In this document: positions 1-5,849 of the stretch, one piece after another
How the letters are laid out: the number at the start of each line of letters is the position of its first letter
How positions within the stretch are numbered: position 1 is the first letter of the stretch
From: Deltaproteobacteria bacterium
Lineage (GTDB): Bacteria; Desulfobacterota; Desulfobacteria; Desulfobacterales; JAABPS01
Assembly: GCA_019309685.1 (NCBI GenBank)
Contig: JAFDFT010000124.1
Coordinates: 1-6,933 of the forward strand
DNA: 6,933 bases
Direction: 5' to 3'
The notes under the pieces: model-generated
What the model saw: only the letters and a program-made list of their open reading frames with translations
Databases searched by the model: none
Told to the model about the DNA's origin: nothing
Translations under genes and position numbers: made by a program

Positions 1-1
1 A

Positions 2-1063
2 CCCGCGCCTACGTTTAAAGAAAAACAGCGTATTCAGGTATTCATGGAAAGGCTGTCGAACTTTCAGGTGGACGAATGCACAACCGACGGATACCGCAAC
101 CCCATCGGAATTATTCGGGGAACCTCTGATTCAAAACCGCCGATTTTTGTGGTTGCTCACCTTGACACGCATTTCAATCAGGATATTGACCACCATTATA
201 CAGTTAAAGAAAACTTAATTTCTGGACCTGGGATTATAGATAATTCTGTAAGTGTTGGCGTCTTAGCCTCGCTACCGGCTATTTTTAAAAAATTAAACCT
301 CACCTTTGAATCCGACATTGTACTTGCAGGCGCGATACAATCCATTGGAAAAGGCAATTTAAGAGGTATTCGGCATTTGATTAAAACCTGGCCCACACCT
401 ATAAGAGGAGCCATATGCCTTGAAGGGGGTGAGCTTGGAAGGCTCAATTACTATTCCGACGGAATGATAAGAGGTGAAATCGAATGCAACATCTCAAGGG
501 ATAAAACAACAGAGCACCAATATAAACCAAATGCGATACTGGTAATAAACGAAGCTATCAATCAAATTTTAGCATTGCGTATTCCTCAGAGGCCTCGTAC
601 CCGAATCGTAATTGGGAAAATCTCTGGTGGATTTAATCATGGCACCATCGCCTACAACGCAAAGTTGGACTTTGAAATAAGAAGCCATTCATACAAACTG
701 GTAAAATCTATTTACAATAATTTTAAAGACATTGTCGATGGCATCAGCCATGAGGATGATGTATATTTAAAAATAAAGACCATTAGTAATCTAAATGCTG
801 CCAGGTTAAAATACAATCATCCCTTGGTAAAAAGCACGGCCGAGGTTATGAGAAAGCTTCAATTGACACCGGTAAGCGAACCTACGGAAGCAGAACTATC
901 GATTTTTCTTTCTAACAATATTCCTTCGGTAACTCTTGGGGTCACGCATGGGAAAAATTATTATCTGGAAGATGCCACCATAGAAATCGAACCTATTTTT
1001 AAAGGGATTGCGCAGTTAATAGGTGTCATCATGGCAATTGATTCAGGTATTTGCGATGAATAG
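2..1063 (+). CDS. M20-fold peptidase-like protein, 5' partial, probable pseudoenzyme
   Basis: Resembles the PepT-like branch of the M20/M25/M40 metallopeptidases. The frame is open to the window edge, and the residues before the ATG at 44 read PAPTFKEKQRIQVF. That matches the usual N-terminal 'PAPTF.E..R' motif, so the true start is upstream and 44 is internal. Numbering from the Met at 44: HLDT holds H39 and D41, GPGIIDN holds the bridging D66, NLRGIRHL is at 105-112, CLEGGELGRL holds E127, H158 sits where GHSW normally lies, and the dimerisation-type domain follows to about 250. The catalytic glutamate pair ('GEEG' in relatives) is Q99-S100-I101, and the C-terminal 'H..DE' is Y307-L-E-D-A. 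Two metal ligands and the general base therefore appear lost. The fold is confident; the loss of peptidase activity is inferred from remembered family motifs. It overlaps gpgS by 8 bases, so a joint role is likely. No signal peptide can be judged because the start is missing. Confidence 0.85.
   Translation, partial: PAPTFKEKQRIQVFMERLSNFQVDECTTDGYRNPIGIIRGTSDSKPPIFVVAHLDTHFNQDIDHHYTVKENLISGPGIIDNSVSVGVLASLPAIFKKLNLTFESDIVLAGAIQSIGKGNLRGIRHLIKTWPTPIRGAICLEGGELGRLNYYSDGMIRGEIECNISRDKTTEHQYKPNAILVINEAINQILALRIPQRPRTRIVIGKISGGFNHGTIAYNAKLDFEIRSHSYKLVKSIYNNFKDIVDGISHEDDVYLKIKTISNLNAARLKYNHPLVKSTAEVMRKLQLTPVSEPTEAELSIFLSNNIPSVTLGVTHGKNYYLEDATIEIEPIFKGIAQLIGVIMAIDSGICDE
1045..1047 (+). promoter_or_regulatory. 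Weak Shine-Dalgarno for gpgS
   Basis: AGG followed by T, 8 bases before the ATG at 1056, inside the last codons of the M20-like gene. The site is weak, so initiation probably depends on ribosomes finishing the upstream gene (ATG at 1056, upstream TAG at 1061-1063). It favours 1056 over an in-frame GTG at 1023, which has no purine-rich site in front of it. Confidence 0.45.
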
Positions 1064-2030
1064 TAACTGGCTAAATAACAACACATTTCATTATTCCCAA
1101 TTCCATGACCTCGGCCAACTTGTTGAGGAGAAGGAGAAAAAGAACCTCACTATTTCGCTATGCCTTCCTACATTAAATGAGGAAGCCACTATAGCAAAAG
1201 AAATTCTGATCATGAAATCTGAGCTGATGTCTCGCTATCCGCTGCTGGATGAAATCGTTGTTGTCGACTCCGGCTCAAAAGACAATACAAAGGAAATTGC
1301 CAGAACATATGGTGCTGAAGTTTATAATTCATCCGATATTCTTCCTGAGCTTCAATCATTCGTTGGAAAAGGTGAAAACCTTTGGAAGGCCTTATACATC
1401 ACCAAAGGCGATATCATTATCTACATTGACGCTGATATCAAAAATATTCATCACAGGTTTGCCTATGGACTGATTGGCCCGCTCCTGCTATATGATAACA
1501 TAAAATATACCAAAGGCTTTTATGACAGACCGCTTGCCATAGGTAAAAACAGATCACGGCCGACAGGGGGAGGAAGGGTCACCGAGCTTGTAATCAGGCC
1601 TCTTTTCTCTCTATTTTATCCTGAGTTAACGCAAATTATCCAGCCGCTTTCCGGTGAATATGCAGGATATAGGGAAATATTTGAAAAAATCCCCTTCCCC
1701 ATTGGATACGGCGTTGAAACAAGTCTGATTATTGATATATGCCAAAAATGGGGCCTTGATGTTATTGCTCAGGTCGATCTCGAAAAACGGATTCACAGAA
1801 ACCAGGATACCAAGGCACTTGGAAGGATGTCATTTTGTATAATGAAAACATTTCTCAAACGTATTGAAAAGCTCGGCAAAATTGAGATCAAAGAGCAGAT
1901 TTTTAATCAAATGATCCAATATAATCTTATCGGAGATAATTACAATCCAGATTTCTATAATCTTGAAGGCATTGAAAGGCCTCCCATGATAGAGATTGAA
2001 AAATATCAAGAGAAATTTCATAATAAATAA
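1056..2030 (+). CDS. gpgS: Glucosyl-3-phosphoglycerate synthase (GT81)
   Basis: Transfers glucose from a nucleotide sugar, usually UDP-glucose, to 3-phosphoglycerate. The product is glucosyl-3-phosphoglycerate, precursor of the compatible solute glucosylglycerate. Cytoplasmic GT-A enzyme of 324 residues, the usual family size. Landmarks: PTLNEEATI at 38-46; VVDSGS around 69-74 for nucleotide binding; GKGENLWK at 104-111; the metal-binding DAD at 125-127; FYDRP at 155-159; GRVTELV at 173-179; QPLSGEYAG at 196-204; GYGVE at 217-221; and RIHRNQD at 245-251, with H247 where the family has a metal-ligand histidine. The ATG at 1056 gives the typical 'W...TFH...F.DL' beginning; the GTG at 1023 would add 11 residues deep in the previous gene. 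It is coupled to the M20-like gene and lies 39 bases before moaA. No phosphatase (gpgP) is visible. A related sugar or acceptor cannot be excluded. Confidence 0.92.
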   Translation: MNSNWLNNNTFHYSQFHDLGQLVEEKEKKNLTISLCLPTLNEEATIAKEILIMKSELMSRYPLLDEIVVVDSGSKDNTKEIARTYGAEVYNSSDILPELQSFVGKGENLWKALYITKGDIIIYIDADIKNIHHRFAYGLIGPLLLYDNIKYTKGFYDRPLAIGKNRSRPTGGGRVTELVIRPLFSLFYPELTQIIQPLSGEYAGYREIFEKIPFPIGYGVETSLIIDICQKWGLDVIAQVDLEKRIHRNQDTKALGRMSFCIMKTFLKRIEKLGKIEIKEQIFNQMIQYNLIGDNYNPDFYNLEGIERPPMIEIEKYQEKFHNK

Positions 2031-2054
2031 TTTAACGTTTTTAAACATCTGCAA

Positions 2055-2059
2055 AAGGA
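2055..2059 (+). promoter_or_regulatory. Shine-Dalgarno for moaA supporting a TTG start
   Basis: AAGGA 10 bases before the TTG at 2070. The nearby ATGs at 2074 and 2077 are in other frames, so this site settles the start on TTG. Confidence 0.6.
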
Positions 2060-2069
2060 AAAAATTAAT

Positions 2070-3062
2070 TTGAATGATGGTAAAATAATAGATAATCATA
2101 ATCGGCTCCTTAGCTACCTTCGCGTATCCATCACAGACCGCTGTAACCTCAAATGCATATATTGTAATCCTGATAATCTCAATCCGAAGCTGCCTCATGA
2201 TCACATATTACGCTATGAAGAGATCCTTCGCATCATTAAAGTGGGCGTCAATTTGGGCATTTCCAAAGTACGTGTGACAGGAGGAGAGCCGCTCGTTCGA
2301 AAAGGTGTGTATGATTTCCTGGAGAAATTAATTAAGATTAAAGGAATCCAGGATGTATCCTTGACAACAAACGGCGCTCTATTGAAAGACAATATCGAAA
2401 AACTAAAATCAGCTGGGATTAAAAGAATTAATGTAAGTCTGGATACTCTGAAAAGAAAAAAATATAAAGAGATAACGGGCCGGGATTCTTTTCTTCAAAC
2501 ATGGGAAGGAATAGAGTTAGCACAAGAAGCCGGCCTATATCCCATAAAACTCAACGTAGTGGCGCTAAATGGCATCAACGACGATGAACTCAAAGATATC
2601 GCTCGATTATCTTTTTCCCATCCCTTTCACATACGGTTTATAGAATATATGCCGATCGGATCTCGCTTTATTAAAAATGAAAGCCCGTTGCTTGCACCGG
2701 AAATATTGAAGCGAATTGAATCTCTTGGTAAACTAAATCCCATTGCCAATGAAACAAATGACGGACCGGCAAAACGCTTTAAATTCGAAGGCGCTTTAGG
2801 CGAGATTGGCATCATCAGTTCCATCAGCCACCATTTCTGCGAAACATGCAACCGATTACGGTTAACGGCCAGCGGCCAGCTCAGATCCTGTCTTTTAGCG
2901 GATTATCATCAAGACCTTATCACACCTCTGAGAAAAGGATGTTCTGACAATGAACTGGCCAATATATTTTTAAAAGCCGCCAGCCACAAACCATTTAAGC
3001 ATAAGGTCGCTGTAAACCAATCCATAGCTGTAAAAGGAAATATGTCTTCGATTGGCGGATAA
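2070..3062 (+). CDS. moaA: GTP 3',8-cyclase MoaA (radical SAM)
   Basis: Catalyses the first step of molybdenum cofactor synthesis: S-adenosylmethionine-dependent conversion of GTP to 3',8-cyclo-7,8-dihydro-GTP, which MoaC then uses. Cytoplasmic, 330 residues, normal length. The radical SAM cluster site is C25-x3-C29-x2-C32, followed by TGGEPL at 70-75 for SAM binding, TTNG at 99-102 and FIEYMP at 190-195. The second 4Fe-4S site, which holds GTP, is C257-x2-C260-x13-C274 inside FCETCNRLRLT. The protein ends in MSSIGG, the conserved catalytic C-terminal GG tail, so it is complete and probably active. The TTG start fits the usual short lead before 'YLRVSITDRC'; no in-frame ATG lies closer. No terminator is evident in the 39 bases after gpgS, so co-transcription is likely. 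No moaC, moaD, moaE or moeA is present in the window. Confidence 0.97.
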   Translation: MNDGKIIDNHNRLLSYLRVSITDRCNLKCIYCNPDNLNPKLPHDHILRYEEILRIIKVGVNLGISKVRVTGGEPLVRKGVYDFLEKLIKIKGIQDVSLTTNGALLKDNIEKLKSAGIKRINVSLDTLKRKKYKEITGRDSFLQTWEGIELAQEAGLYPIKLNVVALNGINDDELKDIARLSFSHPFHIRFIEYMPIGSRFIKNESPLLAPEILKRIESLGKLNPIANETNDGPAKRFKFEGALGEIGIISSISHHFCETCNRLRLTASGQLRSCLLADYHQDLITPLRKGCSDNELANIFLKAASHKPFKHKVAVNQSIAVKGNMSSIGG

Positions 3063-3108
3063 TATAGCAAGATCGAAGGCTGTTACCTGAATTTTTCACG
3101 GAAGGCTT

Positions 3109-3139
3109 CCATATGCCCCGCAAGCGGGATTTCGCATGG
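3109..3139. repeat. Bulged hairpin directly before a TATAAT box
   Basis: CCCG (3117-3120) pairs with CGGG (3125-3128) over a CAAG loop. ATGC (3113-3116) pairs with GCAT (3134-3137) across a 5-base bulge, and CC (3109-3110) can pair with GG (3138-3139). No T-run follows, so it is a poor rho-independent terminator for moaA. It occupies the -35 region of the candidate promoter and could act as an operator or as an RNA fold. Confidence 0.35.
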
Positions 3140-3140
3140 G

Positions 3141-3146
3141 TATAAT
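3141..3146 (+). promoter_or_regulatory. Candidate -10 box for the sensor kinase gene
   Basis: A perfect TATAAT about 120 bases before the kinase ATG, in the only sizeable gap on this strand. No good -35 hexamer is found 16-18 bases upstream (the sequence there is CCGCAA-like), and the TG element is one base out of place. It would either need an activator or be a chance match. Confidence 0.3.
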
Positions 3147-3255
3147 GTTTCAATTTTAAAATATTAACGGAACTATTATTATAACTCATCGAAAAAGATT
3201 CTCACCAATTTTCATGCAAGATTCAGGTATTAAAAGCAACCTTACAAGACATAAT

Positions 3256-3259
3256 GGAG
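3256..3259 (+). promoter_or_regulatory. Shine-Dalgarno for the hybrid kinase
   Basis: GGAG 9 bases before the ATG at 3269. An in-frame TAA at 3266-3268 stands immediately before that ATG, so no longer form of the kinase is possible and 3269 is the outermost start. Confidence 0.7.
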
Positions 3260-3268
3260 ATGCTTTAA

Positions 3269-5623
3269 ATGGCTCCAAAACAAATCCAGATAAAATTGAA
3301 AGAAAAAGGCAAAGTGCTAAAAAAGGAAGCTGAAATGCTTAAACAAACTGATGAAGCTTCTAAATTTAGAGAACTTATTAAAGCCGCTCCTTACGGAATT
3401 TTTCTTATCGATTTATCTGGGAAGATCATTGCTTCAAATGAGAGTGGTGCAATGCGTTTAGGGAAAACACCGGAAGAGATAATCGGCACAACATTACGTG
3501 AGTATTTTCCATCTGATGTGAGTAAAAACAGACAGAAAAAAGGCATAGAAGTAATACAATCAGGCAATCCAATTAGTTTTGAAGACCAGGTGGGTGACAG
3601 ATATTACTACAATACCATATCTCCGGTTTTTAACAATCAGGGAAACATGGAATATTTAGCCGTTTACGGAAATGATATTACTGACCGAAAGCGATCTGAA
3701 GATATGCTTAGGGGAAGTGAAACAAAATATAGAGCTATTTTGGAAGGTATTGAAGAAGGATATTATGAAACCGATCTTACTGGAACATTTACATTTGTAT
3801 CCGATAAGTTGTGTGAAATGGTAAATTTTTCAAGGGAAGAATTATTATACAGAGAAAACCGGGAATTTAATACTCCTGAAACAGCAAAAAAAATATTTGA
3901 TACTTTTAATAATATCTATAAGACAGGGAAACCTGCTAAAATAGAAAGTTTTGAATTTTTCACGAAAGAAAAAGAAGGAATAAGAAAGATGTACCTTGAG
4001 TTATCGGTCTCCCTAATGAAGGATCCATACGGAGACCCTGTTGGATTTCGCGGTATTGTTCGTGATGGCACTGAACGCATTAAAGCTGAAGAAGCGTTGG
4101 GGGAAAGTGAGGAGAAATACCGTCTGCTGGCAGACAATATATCAGACAACATTTGGGTCTTGGATTTGCAGTCTATGAAATTTTCCTATATCAGCCCTTC
4201 AGTAATTAGAATTACCGGTTATAGTGTCGATGAATCCACAGGGTTAAGATTGCGGGATGTCTTGACCCCACCCTCAATGGAAATTGTAAAAAAAGCAGTG
4301 AATGAAGAGTTGGAAAAAGAAAGCCAGGGTGCCGATCCCATGAGATCTCGTATGCTTGAATTGGAGCAGCATCACAAGAACGGCACAACCATTTGGACAG
4401 AGGTTTCCATTCGGCTTATTCGTAATGCTGAAGGACATCCAATCGAGGTACTGGGCGTAACCAGAGACATTACACAGCGTAAGAAGCTTGAAACTCAACT
4501 TCAACATGCCCAGAAGATGGAGGCAATAGGTACGCTGGCAGGAGGAATTGCGCATGACTTCAACAACCTTCTCATGAGTATAGTGGGTAAAACTTCAGTA
4601 ATGCTTCATGATCTCGATGCAGACCATCCTTTCTATGATCAGCTAAAAAGTATTGAACAGTTTATTCACAGTGGCTCAAATACAACCAAACAGCTTTTAG
4701 GTTTCGCCAGAACAGGCAAATTTGATGTTAAGCCCTTAGACTTAAATACGCTGACCGCAAATTCTATTAAGATGTTTATGGCCACTAAAAAGGAGATCAA
4801 CATTCATGAAAAGTATCAAAATGATGTATGGACAGTTGAAGTCGACAGTAATCAGATTGAACAGGTGCTTCTGAATCTATTTATCAATGCGTGGCAAGCC
4901 ATGCCTAAGGGAGGTAGACTGTATATCGAAACATCAAATATGATACTCGATGAGAATTATGTCAAACCATATCGCGTCCAACCGGGTAAATATGTGAAGG
5001 TTTCAGTTACGGATACAGGCATTGGCATGGATCGGCCTACAATGGAAAGGATATTTGATCCCTTCTTTACAACCAAGGGAATGGACTATGGCTCGGGTTT
5101 GGGACTTGCCTCTGCATACGGAATAGTAAAGAATCATAACGGCATTATAAATGTCTACAGCGAAAAAGGCATTGGCTCTACTTTTAACATTTATCTTCCC
5201 ACTTCTGAAAAGCACATCGTTGATGATGTGAAAATACTGGATAAAGCGAAAAAAGGCTTTGATACAATTTTATTTGTTGATGATGAAGAAAGGATTATAG
5301 AAGCAGGCGGAGAAATGCTTTTAGCCTTAGGATATAAGGTTCTGTTGGCACAGAGCGGAAAAGAAGCGATTGATGTTTATCGTGAAAACAGCGAAACGAT
5401 TGACCTGGTTATTCTTGATATGATCTTGCCAGAGATGAATGGGGGAGAGATTTATGACCGGTTGAAAGAAATCAACCCGGATGTAAAGGTCCTACTTTCA
5501 AGCGGGTATAGTATAAACGGTATGGCTACAGAAATATTAGATAAGGGATGCAACGGGTTTATCCAGAAACCCTATTATCTTGGAAGGCTTTCACAAAATA
5601 TTATTGAAATTTTAAATAAATAG
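3269..5623 (+). CDS. Soluble hybrid histidine kinase: PAS-PAS-PAS-HisKA-HATPase-REC
   Basis: Sensor kinase of 784 residues that should autophosphorylate on a histidine and pass the phosphate to its own receiver. A charged, probably helical lead (1-30) is followed by three PAS modules at about 31-140, 150-270 and 280-402. The first and third end in the 'DIT.RK' linker; the second ends in a related DGTERIK. The H-box GGIAHDFNN carries H429. The ATPase domain shows N536 and N540 (N-box), TDTGIGM at 581-587, FDPFFTTK at 596-603 and GSGLGLA at 608-614. The receiver (about 664-784) has D671/D672, phospho-acceptor D717, S745 and K767. All key residues are present. No signal peptide or membrane segment is seen, so it should sense a cytoplasmic cue; the ligand is unknown, and no haem or flavin motif is obvious. 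There is no output or HPt domain, so a partner must lie elsewhere. It has its own leader region after moaA. Confidence 0.95.
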   Translation: MAPKQIQIKLKEKGKVLKKEAEMLKQTDEASKFRELIKAAPYGIFLIDLSGKIIASNESGAMRLGKTPEEIIGTTLREYFPSDVSKNRQKKGIEVIQSGNPISFEDQVGDRYYYNTISPVFNNQGNMEYLAVYGNDITDRKRSEDMLRGSETKYRAILEGIEEGYYETDLTGTFTFVSDKLCEMVNFSREELLYRENREFNTPETAKKIFDTFNNIYKTGKPAKIESFEFFTKEKEGIRKMYLELSVSLMKDPYGDPVGFRGIVRDGTERIKAEEALGESEEKYRLLADNISDNIWVLDLQSMKFSYISPSVIRITGYSVDESTGLRLRDVLTPPSMEIVKKAVNEELEKESQGADPMRSRMLELEQHHKNGTTIWTEVSIRLIRNAEGHPIEVLGVTRDITQRKKLETQLQHAQKMEAIGTLAGGIAHDFNNLLMSIVGKTSVMLHDLDADHPFYDQLKSIEQFIHSGSNTTKQLLGFARTGKFDVKPLDLNTLTANSIKMFMATKKEINIHEKYQNDVWTVEVDSNQIEQVLLNLFINAWQAMPKGGRLYIETSNMILDENYVKPYRVQPGKYVKVSVTDTGIGMDRPTMERIFDPFFTTKGMDYGSGLGLASAYGIVKNHNGIINVYSEKGIGSTFNIYLPTSEKHIVDDVKILDKAKKGFDTILFVDDEERIIEAGGEMLLALGYKVLLAQSGKEAIDVYRENSETIDLVILDMILPEMNGGEIYDRLKEINPDVKVLLSSGYSINGMATEILDKGCNGFIQKPYYLGRLSQNIIEILNK

Positions 5624-5849
5624 AAAATCACTGTCTCTGTTATATAGTCAAGATCTCAGGTTCACCCGTTATCCTCCAATCATTTGAAGCGCTTCTCGAC
5701 ACAATGCTGGAAGTCCAAAGACAATACCTGGACTGTATTAAATAGTTTTAATTTGGTCTCTGTTTATATGGGATTATGCATCCGAGCCCCTTCATCTATA
5801 ATCAAATTAAAAGAGCGCCTATGAACTCCTTTACATATTGATAATTCGT
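5624..5849. other. Intergenic region between convergent genes, with short repeats
   Basis: No open frame with a credible start. It holds a 10-bp perfect palindrome GAAGCGCTTC (5686-5695), a 6-bp stem AGTCCA/TGGACT (5712-5717 with 5729-5734), a 10-bp inverted repeat (5746-5755 with 5803-5812), and a 9-base direct repeat GTCTCTGTT (5633-5641 and 5756-5764). None is followed by a clear T-run, so I cannot assign a terminator to either gene. Confidence 0.5.
5746..5812. repeat. 10-bp inverted repeat between convergent genes
   Basis: TTTTAATTTG at 5746-5755 and CAAATTAAAA at 5803-5812 are perfect inverse complements, extended by one G-U and one A-T pair inward, around a loop of about 43 bases. The arms are almost all A/T. 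They could form a bidirectional transcript end or be chance. Confidence 0.3.

Larger units (their letters stand above)
3084..3229. repeat. Imperfect 20-bp inverted repeat bounding an intergenic segment
   Basis: The arms are 3084-3103 and 3210-3229. The outer nine bases are a perfect inverted match (TACCTGAAT against ATTCAGGTA). Over 20 positions, 16 are Watson-Crick matches, two more would be G-U pairs in RNA, and two are mismatches. The segment fills most of the gap between moaA and the kinase and contains a smaller hairpin at 3109-3139. It could be a MITE-like remnant or a folded 5' leader. No target duplication is clear, and a chance match in AT-rich DNA is possible. Confidence 0.4.

Noticed and set aside
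1023..1055. GTG at 1023 as the gpgS start
   Set aside because: It would add 11 residues with no family similarity, overlaps the previous gene further and lacks a ribosome site; the ATG at 1056 gives the normal family N-terminus and length.
2..2030. NAGGN or other known osmolyte operon with a peptidase
   Set aside because: That system as I know it uses an M42-family peptidase with its own synthetase genes, none of which is seen; this protein has M20-type motifs.
1830..2204. Minus-strand open frame of 124 codons across the gpgS/moaA junction
   Set aside because: It lies opposite two well supported genes and has no recognisable motif; a shadow of coding sequence.
3109..3139. Rho-independent terminator after moaA
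   Set aside because: The stem is short and bulged, and no run of T follows it.
2995..3189. Minus-strand open frame of 64 codons over the moaA end and the gap
   Set aside because: It overlaps the conserved MoaA C-terminus, has no family resemblance, and its conserved-looking stretch is better explained by the hairpin/repeat segment.
4274..4555. Minus-strand open frame of 93 codons inside the kinase
   Set aside because: It is antisense to the third PAS and H-box region, which is clearly coding on the plus strand.
5712..5760. Terminator after the kinase (AGTCCA/TGGACT stem)
   Set aside because: Six base pairs with an 11-base loop and only scattered T residues downstream; too weak to call.
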